A stretch of DNA of 64,000 bases from Pseudarthrobacter sp. (GCA_031178005.1 JAPSJV010000006.1:1-64000); one strand, 5' to 3'; counted from the first letter of the stretch, positions 51,786 to 62,184 are shown. The notes: a model not told the origin generated them from the sequence alone. Numbers and translations are program-made.

Positions 51786-53462
51786 ATGCGTTTCACGCGC
51801 ACTTCCAAAGCTTTGGGCATTATGGCTATTGCTGCTGCCCTTGCTCTTTCAGGCTGCGGCGCCGGTGGCGGCGGCGAGGCCACCGCATCGGTCGACCCTG
51901 CCAAGATCATCAAGGCGTACAGCAACGAACCGCAGAACCCTCTTCTGCCGGCCAACACCAATGAGGTGTTCGGCGGACGCGTAGTTGAGCTTCTCTTCGA
52001 AGGCCTGCGCACATACGACGCTGACGGCAAGCCCGTTAACGCCCTGGCCGAGTCGATCGAGACCGATGACGCGCAGACCTGGACCATCAAGATCAAGGAC
52101 GACGCCAAGTTCACCAACGGGGAAGCCATCACGGCCAAGACCTTTGTTGACTCATGGAACTTTGCTGCCCTCAGCACCAACCTCCAGAACAACGGCTACT
52201 TCTTCGAATCGATTGACGGCTATGCCGACGTCAGCGCCGTTACTACGACGACGGATGCCGAAGGAAAGTCTATTGATACGCCGGCTCCCACGGCCGAGAC
52301 CATGTCCGGCCTGAAGGCAGTCGACGACTCCACGATTGAAGTCAAGCTTGCGCAGCCCGAGGCCGACTGGTCGCTGCGCCTGGGCTACTCCGCTTTCTTC
52401 CCGCTGCCCTCCGCAGCACTTGCGGATCCGAAGGCCTACGGCGAAAACCCGGTCGGCAACGGTCCGTACAAGATGGCCAAGGAAGGCGCCTGGCAGCACG
52501 ACAGCCAGATCGAACTGGTCAAGAACGAGGACTACAGCGGACCCCGCGAGGCCAAGAACGGCGGCGTGACGTTCCGTTTCTACACCGATCCGCAGCCCGC
52601 CTACACCGACCTGCAGGGCGATAACCTCGACATCACCGATGTCCTGCCGTCCAATGCCTTGGCCACGTACACCTCCGATTTCCCGGAGCGAAACTCTACG
52701 AAGCCCATCGCAACCAACTCCACTTTGAACATCCCGGGTTACAACCCGAACTTCCAGGGTGAAGCAGGCAAGCTGCGGCGCCAGGCCCTCTCGCACGCCA
52801 TCAATCGTGAAGAGATTGCCAAGGTCATCTTCAGTGGCACCCGCACGCCGGCCAAGGCTTTTGCCCCGCCGGTCATCGAAGGGTTCACCGAAGACGTCCC
52901 GGGTGCTGACGTTCTTACCTTCGATGCCGCGAAGGCCAAGGAGCTGTGGGAGCAGGCAGAAGCCATTCAGCCCTACGACGGCTCCGTGTTGCAGATCGCG
53001 TCCAACACCGATGGTGGCAACAAGGAATGGATTGAGGCCGTAGCCAACGGTTTCAAGAACAACCTGGGAATCGAATCCGAAATCCAGCCATTCGCGAAAT
53101 TCGCTGAAATGCTGAACCTCCGCAAGTCCCAGAGCCTTCCCGGTCTGGCCCGCGCAGGCTGGCAGGGCGACTACCCGTCGCTGTACAACTTCCTCGGCCC
53201 CCTCTGGGCCACGGGCGCTTCCTCGAACTACGAGAAGTACTCCAACCCGGAATTCGACGCCCTCCTGAAGGAAGGTCTCGGCGCCAAGACTCCGGAGGAA
53301 GCCAACACCAAGTTCAACGAAGCCCAGGCCATCCTCTTCGAGGACCTGCCCGGACTCCCGCTGTGGGATCAGGCCCGGCCAATTGTATGGAGCAACAACG
53401 TCGTGAAAGCCGAGACCGGCTGGAACGGTGGAGTTCTCTACTACAACATCGAAGCCAAGTAA
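51786..53462 (+). CDS. Dipeptide/oligopeptide-type ABC transporter substrate-binding lipoprotein
   Basis: LALSGCGAG lipobox; YSNEPQNPLLPANTNEVFGGRVVELLFEGLRTYDADGKPVNALAESIE. Confidence 0.94.
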   Translation: MRFTRTSKALGIMAIAAALALSGCGAGGGGEATASVDPAKIIKAYSNEPQNPLLPANTNEVFGGRVVELLFEGLRTYDADGKPVNALAESIETDDAQTWTIKIKDDAKFTNGEAITAKTFVDSWNFAALSTNLQNNGYFFESIDGYADVSAVTTTTDAEGKSIDTPAPTAETMSGLKAVDDSTIEVKLAQPEADWSLRLGYSAFFPLPSAALADPKAYGENPVGNGPYKMAKEGAWQHDSQIELVKNEDYSGPREAKNGGVTFRFYTDPQPAYTDLQGDNLDITDVLPSNALATYTSDFPERNSTKPIATNSTLNIPGYNPNFQGEAGKLRRQALSHAINREEIAKVIFSGTRTPAKAFAPPVIEGFTEDVPGADVLTFDAAKAKELWEQAEAIQPYDGSVLQIASNTDGGNKEWIEAVANGFKNNLGIESEIQPFAKFAEMLNLRKSQSLPGLARAGWQGDYPSLYNFLGPLWATGASSNYEKYSNPEFDALLKEGLGAKTPEEANTKFNEAQAILFEDLPGLPLWDQARPIVWSNNVVKAETGWNGGVLYYNIEAK

Positions 53463-53492
53463 TTTAGTTCACTTGGTTTGCCGATAGGCAAG

Positions 53493-53521
53493 TGGAGGCC
53501 CGGCCTGGTGCCGGGCCTCCA
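53493..53521 (+). promoter_or_regulatory. Intercistronic hairpin between SBP gene and permease genes
   Basis: tggaggcccggc-ctggt-gccgggcctcca, perfect 12-bp stem. Confidence 0.85.
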
Positions 53522-53589
53522 TTCGTCTGCCATCGGCAGGAAGGCATTTATGAGACTCCTTAGCATCACCACCGAAAGCGGGTGGCCCC

Positions 53590-54519
53590 GTGGTTAGCTA
53601 CATTCTTCGCAGGCTTTTACAGGTAATCCCTGTTTTCCTGGGAACCACCCTCCTTGTGTACTACATGGTCTTCGCCCTACCGGGCGATCCCATCGCTGCC
53701 CTCTTTGGTGACCGGCAGCCACCGCAGGCCGTCATTGATGCCCTGCGGGAGCAGTATCACCTCAATGAGCCGTTCTGGGTCCAGTACGGTCTTTTCCTGA
53801 AAAACCTCTTTACCTTCAACCTGGGTGTTGACTTCACCCAGCAGCCCATCGCAGCCACCTTGGGCCGGGTCTTTCCGGTAACCGCCATGTTGGCGATCGA
53901 AGCGCTAATCATCCAAGCAGTTTTCGGCGTCCTGTTCGGCGTTTTTGCTGGATTGCGTAAAGGCAAGCTCTTTGACTCGACGGTGCTGGTTGTTTCACTC
54001 GTCGTCATCGCTGTGCCCACCTTCGTCCTCGGCTTTGTATTCCAGTTGGTGTTCGGCGTCCATCTTGCCTGGGCCAAGCCCACGGTTGGCGCGAACGCGG
54101 GGTGGACAGACCTGATTTTGCCTGCCGTTGTGCTGGGGCTCGTGTCCTTCGCTTACGTGCTGCGTCTGACCAGGGCATCGGTGATCGAAAACATGAATGC
54201 CGATTATGTCCGCACGGCTACGGCTAAAGGCCTCTCCCGTCCGCGCGTCGTCCTTACCCACATCCTTCGGAACTCCATGATTCCCGTGGTGACGTATCTG
54301 GGAGCGAACCTCGGCGGCCTCATGGGCGGCGCCATTGTCACGGAGGGCATCTTCAACGTCCCCGGAGTCGGAAACAAGTTGTATCAGGCAGTGTTGCGGG
54401 GGGAGGGGCCGACCGTTGTTGCAATTGTCAGCGTCCTTGTCCTTGTCTTCGTCCTGGCCAACCTGCTGGTAGACCTTCTGTACGCCTGGCTTGACCCAAG
54501 GATTCGCTATGACCACTAA
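53590..54519 (+). CDS. Peptide ABC transporter permease (DppB-like)
   Basis: MVSYILRRLLQVIPVFLGTTLLVYYMVFALPGDP. Confidence 0.95.
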   Translation: MVSYILRRLLQVIPVFLGTTLLVYYMVFALPGDPIAALFGDRQPPQAVIDALREQYHLNEPFWVQYGLFLKNLFTFNLGVDFTQQPIAATLGRVFPVTAMLAIEALIIQAVFGVLFGVFAGLRKGKLFDSTVLVVSLVVIAVPTFVLGFVFQLVFGVHLAWAKPTVGANAGWTDLILPAVVLGLVSFAYVLRLTRASVIENMNADYVRTATAKGLSRPRVVLTHILRNSMIPVVTYLGANLGGLMGGAIVTEGIFNVPGVGNKLYQAVLRGEGPTVVAIVSVLVLVFVLANLLVDLLYAWLDPRIRYDH

Positions 54520-55453
54520 CCCAAACCACTTTGTGGCTCCTGTGGAGGAAACTCCGCTGCTGGCCACAGACTCCAAGATCACAGACCAGGCGCCTTTGAG
54601 CCTTTGGGCGGAGGCATGGAAGAAGCTGCGGCGCCGGCCCCTGTTCATTATTTCCGCGGTCATGATCCTGATCCTGACCGTCATAGCGCTGTTTCCGGGA
54701 CTGTTCACGAACGTGGCTCCCAACGAAAACTGCCAACTGGCGAACTCGCTGGGAGCGCCTGAACCCGGGCATCCGTTCGGCTTCACCTACCAGGGCTGCG
54801 ACGTCTACGCGCGGGTAATCTATGGGACGCAGGCCTCCCTGGCTGTCGGATTCCTCTCCGTCATTTGCGTCCTCATCATTGGCGTTACACTGGGCGCCAT
54901 CGCCGGCTATTATGGCGGCTGGTTGGACGCTGTCCTGGCCCGTCTGGGTGATATCTTCTTTGCGCTGCCGCTGATCCTTGGGGCCCTGGTCCTGACCCAG
55001 CTGCCGATGTTCAGGGAGAACAAGAGCGTCTGGACAGTCGTTTTGGTGATCTCTCTGCTGGCGTGGCCGCAAATGGCACGTATTACCCGGGGCGCGGTCA
55101 TCGAAGTGCGTAATGCCGACTTCGTCACAGCAGCCCGCTCGCTGGGTGTCTCGAAGTTTGGTGCTTTGCTTCGGCATGTCCTGCCGAACGCCCTGGCCCC
55201 GGTCATCGTTCTTGCCACCTTGGAACTTGGCGTCTTCATCGTCGCCGAAGCTACGCTGTCCTTCCTGGGCATCGGGTTGCCGCCGAGCATTATGTCCTGG
55301 GGTAACGACATCTCAGGCGCACAGGCAGCCATCCGCACCAACGTTGCCATCCTGCTGTATCCCGCCGCTGCGTTGTCCATTACCGTGCTGAGCTTCATCA
55401 TGCTCGGTGACGCTGTACGCGACGCCCTGGATCCGAAGAGCCGTCAGCGATGA
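54509..55453 (+). CDS. Peptide ABC transporter permease (DppC-like)
   Basis: MTTNPNHFVAP start, overlapping previous gene; FGFTYQGCDVYARVIYGTQASLAVGF. Confidence 0.94.
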   Translation: MTTNPNHFVAPVEETPLLATDSKITDQAPLSLWAEAWKKLRRRPLFIISAVMILILTVIALFPGLFTNVAPNENCQLANSLGAPEPGHPFGFTYQGCDVYARVIYGTQASLAVGFLSVICVLIIGVTLGAIAGYYGGWLDAVLARLGDIFFALPLILGALVLTQLPMFRENKSVWTVVLVISLLAWPQMARITRGAVIEVRNADFVTAARSLGVSKFGALLRHVLPNALAPVIVLATLELGVFIVAEATLSFLGIGLPPSIMSWGNDISGAQAAIRTNVAILLYPAAALSITVLSFIMLGDAVRDALDPKSRQR

Positions 55454-57174
55454 GAGATAACACCATGACATCTGATATCCGCATCGAGGAGTCCGGCTCG
55501 CATCAGGCAAAGCCGCTCCTTGAAATCCGCGACCTGGCCATCACCTTCAAAACCGGCAGCGGTGAGGTCAAGGCGGTCAAGAACGCGCATCTGACCATCA
55601 TGCCAGGCGAGACTGTCGCCATTGTGGGTGAATCCGGCTCCGGAAAATCCACGACGGCGCTGGCCGCCATCGGTCTCCTGCCCACCAACGGGCGGGTATC
55701 CGGCGGGCAGATCCTGCTTGACGGTGAAGACATCGCCAATGCCTCTGAGAAGCGCATGATCGAGCTTCGCGGCAACACGATTGGTATGGTTCCGCAGGAT
55801 CCCATGTCCAACCTCAACCCGGTCTGGAAGATCGGCTACCAGGTCAAGGAAACCCTGCGGGCCAACGGAAAGCCGAACGGACCGGACGACGTCGCCAAGG
55901 TATTGGCCCAGGCCGGCCTGCCGGATGCGCACCGCCGCGCCAAGCAGTATCCGCACGAATTCTCCGGCGGTATGCGGCAGCGTGCGCTGATTGCCATTGG
56001 TTTGTCCTGCCAGCCGCGCCTCCTGATCGCGGATGAGCCCACCTCTGCGCTGGACGTGACCGTCCAGCGGCAGATCCTGGACCACCTGGACACCATGACC
56101 ACTGAACTCGGCACATCAGTGCTGCTGATCACCCACGATTTGGGCCTGGCAGCCGAACGTGCTGACAAGGTAGTCGTGATGTACCAGGGCAACGTGGTGG
56201 AAGCCGGTCCATCCCTGGAACTGCTCCGGAACCCGCAGCACCCGTACACCCAGCGGCTGGTGGCGTCGGCGCCGTCGTTGGCTTCCCGCCGGATCCAGGT
56301 GGCCAAGGAACAGGGCATCGAGACCGATGAACTCCTGGCGCCTGCAGATGCCAAGACCGTGGCTGCCTCTGATGAACTCCTCAAGATTGAGGATCTGACC
56401 AAGGTATTCAAGCTGCGTTCAGGTTTTGGCCGCAGCACGGACTTCACCGCGGTAGACAACGTTTCCTTCAGCGTCAAGCGCGGAACCACCACCGCGATCG
56501 TGGGGGAGTCCGGTTCGGGCAAGTCCACGGTGGCGCAGATGGTGCTGAACCTGCTGACGCCGACTTCCGGCCGGATTGTTTTTGACGGGGTGGACACGTC
56601 CAGCCTCGGCAGGAAGGAACTGTTCAAGTTCCGGCGCAGGGTACAGCCCATTTTCCAGGATCCGTACGGTTCACTGGACCCGATGTACAACATCTTCCGG
56701 ACCATCGAGGAGCCGCTGCGCACCCACAACGTGGGTAACGCAGCCAGCAGGGAAAAGAAAGTCCGCGAACTCCTGGACCAGGTGGCACTGCCGCAGTCCA
56801 TGATGCAGCGCTTCCCCAACGAGCTCTCCGGTGGCCAGCGGCAGCGCGTAGCGATCGCGCGGGCACTGGCCCTGGACCCGGAAGTGATCATCTGCGACGA
56901 GGCCGTGTCCGCACTGGACGTGCTGGTGCAGGCGCAGGTACTGAACCTGTTGGCTGAGCTTCAGTCCAACCTGGGCCTGACGTACCTGTTCATCACCCAC
57001 GACCTGGCTGTGGTCCGTCAGATCGCGGACCACGTCTGTGTGATGGAGAAGGGCAAGCTGGTGGAAACCGGTGCGACGGACGACGTCTTCGAGTCCCCGC
57101 AGATGGACTACACCAAGGCGCTGCTCAACGCCATCCCCGGCGCCAGCCTGATGCTGCCGCCTGAGGTTGCCTGA
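55450..57174 (+). CDS. ABC transporter ATP-binding protein, duplicated DppD-DppF type
   Basis: Two Walker A motifs (GESGSGKSTTALAAIGLL and GESGSGKSTVAQMVLNLL) and two signatures (FSGGMRQRALIAIG, LSGGQRQRVAIARAL). Confidence 0.96.
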   Translation: MRDNTMTSDIRIEESGSHQAKPLLEIRDLAITFKTGSGEVKAVKNAHLTIMPGETVAIVGESGSGKSTTALAAIGLLPTNGRVSGGQILLDGEDIANASEKRMIELRGNTIGMVPQDPMSNLNPVWKIGYQVKETLRANGKPNGPDDVAKVLAQAGLPDAHRRAKQYPHEFSGGMRQRALIAIGLSCQPRLLIADEPTSALDVTVQRQILDHLDTMTTELGTSVLLITHDLGLAAERADKVVVMYQGNVVEAGPSLELLRNPQHPYTQRLVASAPSLASRRIQVAKEQGIETDELLAPADAKTVAASDELLKIEDLTKVFKLRSGFGRSTDFTAVDNVSFSVKRGTTTAIVGESGSGKSTVAQMVLNLLTPTSGRIVFDGVDTSSLGRKELFKFRRRVQPIFQDPYGSLDPMYNIFRTIEEPLRTHNVGNAASREKKVRELLDQVALPQSMMQRFPNELSGGQRQRVAIARALALDPEVIICDEAVSALDVLVQAQVLNLLAELQSNLGLTYLFITHDLAVVRQIADHVCVMEKGKLVETGATDDVFESPQMDYTKALLNAIPGASLMLPPEVA

Positions 57175-57189
57175 GAGTAAGCCAGAAAT

Positions 57190-57236
57190 AACAATGGAGC
57201 CGGTGCCTGCAAAGGCGCCGGCTCCATTGTTTTATT
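57190..57236 (+). terminator. Rho-independent terminator of peptide ABC operon
   Basis: aacaatggagccggtgcc-tgcaaa-ggcgccggctccattgttttatt. Confidence 0.88.
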
Positions 57237-57967
57237 CAGGGGCCGGGAACCGGAGATCCACTCTCCAGATGCAGTTCGCGCAGGCGCTTCTCCAGGAGTG
57301 TTCCCAGCGCCTTGTGGCCTGTGGCCGTCATATGCACCGCGTCCGCCAGGTACCTGGCCAGCCCATACCGTGTCAGCCAATCGCCCACGGCAACAAAGGG
57401 CAGCCCATGCTCTGCAGCAACTTTGCCCAGTAGCACATCCACCTCGTTGCGACGCCCACCGCCATCGTTGGCACTGCGGGAAAGCGTTCCTATCATGGCC
57501 AGTTCCGCCTCGGGATAGCGTTGTTGCAGTTCGTCGATCAACCGCTCTGCGTTCGTTGAGATCTGGCGATTGCTGGCGCCTTGGGCCGCATCGTTTCCGC
57601 CACCTTGGATAACGATCAACTCCGGCGCCTCATCGGGTAGTTTCCAGTCGCCCTCCTGGAGGGCTTCCGGGTAGTTTCCAGTTGCACCGTTCTCGGCCAC
57701 AAAGCCGGTCCCGCCGCGGCCGCAATAGTGGACCGCGTAGCCGGCCGCGGACAGTGCCCGGCGTGGCCAGCTGTTAGTCGGTTCTGATTGGGAATCGCCG
57801 ATCAGCAGCACAGTCTCCCCGGTTTCGGTTCCGGTGGCCGCCGCGGCGGCTGGTGCCAGGGCAGGCACCAGGACAGCTTGTGGGGCGGCCGGTCCGCAGC
57901 CGATCAGCAGGACAATTGCGACTACTGCTGAGACGGTAAGGCGGACCAGGGCCGGGGACTTTCGCAT
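57236..57967 (-). CDS. SGNH/GDSL hydrolase family secreted protein
   Basis: ETVLLIGDSQSEPTNSWPRRALSAAGY; VIQGGGNDAAQG; DAVHMTATGHKALG; start taken at MRKSPALVRL. Confidence 0.88.
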   Translation of the reverse strand: MRKSPALVRLTVSAVVAIVLLIGCGPAAPQAVLVPALAPAAAAATGTETGETVLLIGDSQSEPTNSWPRRALSAAGYAVHYCGRGGTGFVAENGATGNYPEALQEGDWKLPDEAPELIVIQGGGNDAAQGASNRQISTNAERLIDELQQRYPEAELAMIGTLSRSANDGGGRRNEVDVLLGKVAAEHGLPFVAVGDWLTRYGLARYLADAVHMTATGHKALGTLLEKRLRELHLESGSPVPGP

Positions 57968-58233
57968 CAATCGCTCTCCGGATGGCTCAAGGTATGTGAG
58001 CAATGATCGGTCACGGAATCCGGAAAAGCCAGTGATCCTGCCCACTAAGTTTCGGGTGTTGTGCCAGCTGGCGGGCACAGCCGGTGCGGACGATCTGCAA
58101 TTTTTAGGCCAATAATTGCCAAAGCCGCTAGAATGAGGGAAGGTGCCCTGTGCAAAGGGACGAATCCGTCGTGCGTTCCAGTTGGAAATGTCGCGATACT
58201 TTTACAGCTGACCCACGAATCGAGTCATTACGC

Positions 58234-60162
58234 ATGTCTGAAACCACCACCAACACCGCCGCAAACACTGCGTCACGCAGTGATTTGCGCAACGTCGCGA
58301 TCGTGGCCCACGTTGACCACGGCAAGACCACCCTGGTCGACGCCATGCTCAAGCAGACCAACTCCTTCGCCGAGCACAACCACCTCGAGGACCGGGTCAT
58401 GGACTCCGGTGACCTGGAGCGTGAAAAGGGCATCACCATCCTGGCGAAGAACACCACCGTCGCGTACAACGGGCCTTCGTCCAATGGCGAGACCATCACC
58501 ATCAACGTGATCGACACCCCCGGCCACGCCGACTTCGGTGGCGAGGTGGAGCGCGGCCTGTCCATGGTGGACGGCGTAGTTCTGCTCGTTGATGCTTCCG
58601 AAGGTCCGCTGCCGCAGACCCGCTTTGTGCTGCGTAAGGCACTGGCCGCGCACCTGCCCGTGATCCTGCTGGTCAACAAGACGGACCGTCCCGACGCCCG
58701 CATCGAGGAAGTCGTCCACGAGTCCATGGACCTGCTCCTGGGCCTGGCCTCTGACCTCGCTGACGAAGTTCCGGACCTTGACCTGGACAAGATCCTCGAA
58801 GTTCCCGTTGTCTACGCCGCCGCGAAGGTTGGCCGCGCCTCCCTGGACCAGCCTGCTGACGGTTCCGCACCGGACAACGAGGACCTGGAGCCGCTCTTCA
58901 AGACCATCATCGAGCACATCCCGGCTCCCACGTACAACCCGGACGGTGTCCTGCAGGCACACGTCACCAACCTGGACGCCTCGCCGTTCCTGGGCCGCCT
59001 CGCGCTGCTCCGCATCTACAACGGCACCCTGCGCAAGGGCCAGACCGTTGCCTGGGCCCGTGCCAACGGTGAACTCAAGAACGTCAAGATCACCGAATTG
59101 CTGGCCACCAAGGCACTGGATCGTGTTCCCACCGAATCCGCCGGCCCGGGTGAGATCGTCGCCGTCGCCGGCATCGAAGAGATCACCATCGGTGAGACCC
59201 TGACCGACGCCGAGAACCCGCAGCCGTTGCCGCTGATCACGGTTGACCCGCCGGCAATCTCCATGACCATCGGTATCAACACCTCCCCGATCGCGGGTAA
59301 GGTCAAGGGCCACAAGGTCACGGCCCGCCAGGTGAAGGACCGCCTGGACAAGGAACTGATTGGTAACGTTTCCTTGAACGTTCTGCCTACCGAGCGTCCC
59401 GACGCTTGGGAAGTCCAGGGCCGTGGCGAATTGGCTCTGTCCATCCTCGTTGAGCAGATGCGCCGTGAAGGCTTCGAGCTCACCGTTGGTAAGCCGCAGG
59501 TAGTGACCAAGACCGTTGATGGCAAGATCCACGAGCCGATGGAGCACATGACCATCGACGTGCCGGAAGAATACCTCGGCGCTGTCACCCAACTCATGGC
59601 CGCCCGCAAGGGCCGCATGACCAACATGGCCAACCATGGTACCGGCTGGTGCCGCATGGAGTTCGTCGTTCCGGCCCGTGGCCTGATCGGTTTCCGCACC
59701 AAGTTCCTCACGGACACCCGTGGAGCCGGCATCGCTTCCTCGCTGGCTGAAGGATATGAGCCGTGGGCCGGCCCCATCGAATACCGCACCAACGGTTCGA
59801 TCGTGGCTGACCGCTCAGGCGTTGTCACCCCGTTCGCGATGATCAAGCTCCAGGAACGCATGACCTTCTTCGTGCAGCCCACCTCTGAGGTCTACGAGGG
59901 CATGATCGTTGGCGAGAACTCCCGCGCCGATGACATGGACGTAAACATCACTCGCGAGAAGCAGCTCACCAACATGCGTGCAGCTTCCTCGGACACCTTC
60001 GAGAACATGACGCCGCCGCGCGACCTGACCCTCGAAGAGTCTCTCGAATTCGCCCGCGAAGACGAGTGCGTCGAGGTCACCCCGGAATCCATCCGCATCC
60101 GCAAGGTCATCCTGGACGCCAGCGAGCGTTCCAAGGCCAACCGCCAGCGCGCCAAGGTATAG
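58234..60162 (+). CDS. typA: Translational GTPase TypA/BipA
   Basis: LRNVAIVAHVDHGKTTLVDAMLKQTNSF; DSGDLEREKGITILAKNT. Confidence 0.97.
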   Translation: MSETTTNTAANTASRSDLRNVAIVAHVDHGKTTLVDAMLKQTNSFAEHNHLEDRVMDSGDLEREKGITILAKNTTVAYNGPSSNGETITINVIDTPGHADFGGEVERGLSMVDGVVLLVDASEGPLPQTRFVLRKALAAHLPVILLVNKTDRPDARIEEVVHESMDLLLGLASDLADEVPDLDLDKILEVPVVYAAAKVGRASLDQPADGSAPDNEDLEPLFKTIIEHIPAPTYNPDGVLQAHVTNLDASPFLGRLALLRIYNGTLRKGQTVAWARANGELKNVKITELLATKALDRVPTESAGPGEIVAVAGIEEITIGETLTDAENPQPLPLITVDPPAISMTIGINTSPIAGKVKGHKVTARQVKDRLDKELIGNVSLNVLPTERPDAWEVQGRGELALSILVEQMRREGFELTVGKPQVVTKTVDGKIHEPMEHMTIDVPEEYLGAVTQLMAARKGRMTNMANHGTGWCRMEFVVPARGLIGFRTKFLTDTRGAGIASSLAEGYEPWAGPIEYRTNGSIVADRSGVVTPFAMIKLQERMTFFVQPTSEVYEGMIVGENSRADDMDVNITREKQLTNMRAASSDTFENMTPPRDLTLEESLEFAREDECVEVTPESIRIRKVILDASERSKANRQRAKV

Positions 60163-60196
60163 CCAGCCACTCAGCAAGCCTGAGTAGCTCCAACTG

Positions 60197-60247
60197 AAAC
60201 TGCCGGTACGGTAGGCGGGTGAGTCCCGCCGTCGTACCGGCAGTTTT
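60197..60247. terminator. Nested hairpin between convergent typA and 60262-60507 gene
   Basis: aaactgccggtacg...(ggcggg-tgagt-cccgcc)...cgtaccggcagtttt. Confidence 0.85.
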
Positions 60248-60261
60248 GCGTTAAGGCTGCG

Positions 60262-60507
60262 TCAGGCTTGAACCCGTGGTGCTCGTCGCTCCGGGGGAGG
60301 AGGGACCGCTTTAGCGGCCACAACCCCGGAAAGCGGAATTACGACGTCGGCCTTCCGGGTTTGGACGGTGCAGGCAGTGGCGTTGCACTCAATCAGGACG
60401 CCAAGCGCGTCAGTCAGTCCGCCCTCGATCCGGTAGCGAACCACCACGCGGGTGCCTTCGGCAGCCGAGGCGAGGAATTCACGGGGACGGAGCGGCGGCT
60501 GGTTCAC
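60262..60507 (-). CDS. Small SH3-like conserved hypothetical protein
   Basis: EGTRVVVRYRIEGGLTDALGVLIECNATACTVQTRKADVVIPLSGVVAAKAVPPPPERR, resembling the N-terminal domain of some actinobacterial GNATs. Confidence 0.7.
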   Translation of the reverse strand: MNQPPLRPREFLASAAEGTRVVVRYRIEGGLTDALGVLIECNATACTVQTRKADVVIPLSGVVAAKAVPPPPERRAPRVQA

Positions 60508-60658
60508 GTCTATATCCTATGCCGCGTTCATACTAGGACTCAGGGATGGGTTCGTTGGATCAGGCTGGGAGATAATAGGCTCAGTAGGCAAGAACGCGGC
60601 GGAAGCGCCGGACGAAGCAACCGGCTTGGGCCGGAAACAACTTGGAGAGGCAAGGGAC

Positions 60659-60985
60659 GTGACGTACGTAATCGCGCAGCCGTGTGTAGATGTCAAGGAC
60701 AAGGCCTGTATTGAAGAGTGCCCGGTCGACTGCATCTACGAAGGTGAACGCTCCCTGTACATCCACCCGGATGAATGCGTTGACTGTGGGGCGTGCGAGC
60801 CCGTCTGTCCTGTTGAAGCCATCTACTACGAGGACGACACCCCCGAAGAGTGGGCGGACTACTACAAGGCCAACGTCGAGTTCTTTGATGACCTGGGCTC
60901 CCCGGGCGGCGCCGCGAAGCTTGGCAACACCGGTAAAGACCACCCCATGATCGCTGCCCTGCCCCTGCAGAACCAGGACCACTGA
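60659..60985 (+). CDS. fdxA: Ferredoxin (7Fe/4Fe type)
   Basis: GTG start; TYVIAQPCVDVKDKACIEECPVDCIYEGERSLYIHPDECVDCGACEPVCPVEAIYYEDD. Confidence 0.96.
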   Translation: MTYVIAQPCVDVKDKACIEECPVDCIYEGERSLYIHPDECVDCGACEPVCPVEAIYYEDDTPEEWADYYKANVEFFDDLGSPGGAAKLGNTGKDHPMIAALPLQNQDH

Positions 60986-60992
60986 GCCGGAC

Positions 60993-62147
60993 ATGAGCGA
61001 AACTACCGGGACGGCATCATTCGGACTGAACCTGCCGGACTACCCGTGGGAAGCCATGGCCCCGTATCTGGCCAAAGCGTCGGATTACCCTGGCGGTTTG
61101 GTCAACCTGTCCATCGGCACGCCTGTAGACCCGACTCCGGCCCTCATCCAGGAGGCCCTGCGTGCTGCGGCCGACGCCCCCGGATACCCAACGGTCCACG
61201 GAACGCCCACGCTTCGCCAGGCCATCTGCTCCTGGTTTGAACGCCGCCGCGGCGTTCCTGGACTGGATCCCCGCGACGTTATGCCCACGGTTGGCTCCAA
61301 AGAGCTGGTTGCCTGGCTGCCGCTGCTCCTCGGCCTTGGAACGGGCGATGTAGTGGTGCGTCCAACGGTGGCTTACCCCACTTATGACATCGGGGCTACC
61401 CTTGCCGGCGCTACGTCGGTCGCCGCGGACGATCTTGATGAGCTCGATGACGAAACCCGTTCCCGTGTGCGGCTCATCTGGGTTAATTCGCCGGGCAACC
61501 CGACCGGCAGCGTCCGTGACGTTGATTCGCTCAAGAAGCTCGTGGCCGATGCGCGTGAACTCGGTGCAGTAGTTGCCTCTGACGAGTGCTATGCCGAACT
61601 GGGCTGGGGCGAGTGGGATCTGCAGCGTGGCGGCGAAGCCGTTCCCAGCATCCTTGATCCGCGGGTGACCGGCGGTTCCCTTGCTGGCCTGCTGGCCGTT
61701 TACTCGCTGAGCAAGCAGTCAAACCTGGCCGGCTACCGGGCGTCCTTTGTTGCCGGTGCGCCGGACCTGATGGCCAACCTGGTCAACAGCCGCAAGCACG
61801 CCGGCATGATCGTTCCGTACCCCGTCCAGGAGGCGCTGAGGGTCGCGCTGAGTGACGACGTCCATGTCCTGGAGCAGAAGGACCAGTACCGCTCCCGGCG
61901 CGAACGCCTGGTGCCTGCCCTGGAACAATTCGGCCTCACCATCCACGAATCCCACGCGGGGTTGTACCTGTGGTGCACGGCAGGTGAGGACACCTGGACC
62001 ACCGTGGACCGGCTGGCCTCGCTTGGCATTGTCGTTGGACCGGGTGTCTTCTATGGCCGCGCGGGCGAGGGGTTCATCCGGGTGGCGCTGACAGGTACGG
62101 ACGAGCGTATTGATGAGGCCGTCCGGCGTCTGGTATCAGCCGCGTAA
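60993..62147 (+). CDS. dapC: Succinyldiaminopimelate transaminase
   Basis: FGLNLPDYPWEAMAPYLAKASDYPGGLVNLSIGTPVDPTPALIQEAL; follows fdxA as in other actinobacteria. Confidence 0.93.
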   Translation: MSETTGTASFGLNLPDYPWEAMAPYLAKASDYPGGLVNLSIGTPVDPTPALIQEALRAAADAPGYPTVHGTPTLRQAICSWFERRRGVPGLDPRDVMPTVGSKELVAWLPLLLGLGTGDVVVRPTVAYPTYDIGATLAGATSVAADDLDELDDETRSRVRLIWVNSPGNPTGSVRDVDSLKKLVADARELGAVVASDECYAELGWGEWDLQRGGEAVPSILDPRVTGGSLAGLLAVYSLSKQSNLAGYRASFVAGAPDLMANLVNSRKHAGMIVPYPVQEALRVALSDDVHVLEQKDQYRSRRERLVPALEQFGLTIHESHAGLYLWCTAGEDTWTTVDRLASLGIVVGPGVFYGRAGEGFIRVALTGTDERIDEAVRRLVSAA

Positions 62148-62159
62148 CAATCGTGTGAT

Positions 62160-62184
62160 ACGGCCCACTTTGGCGGGCCGTTTT
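62160..62184 (+). terminator. Terminator after dapC
   Basis: acggccc-actttggc-gggccgttttgg. Confidence 0.7.

Noticed and set aside
58273-59637. 454-aa minus-strand ORF antisense to typA
   Set aside because: Shadow ORF of typA in a GC-rich genome
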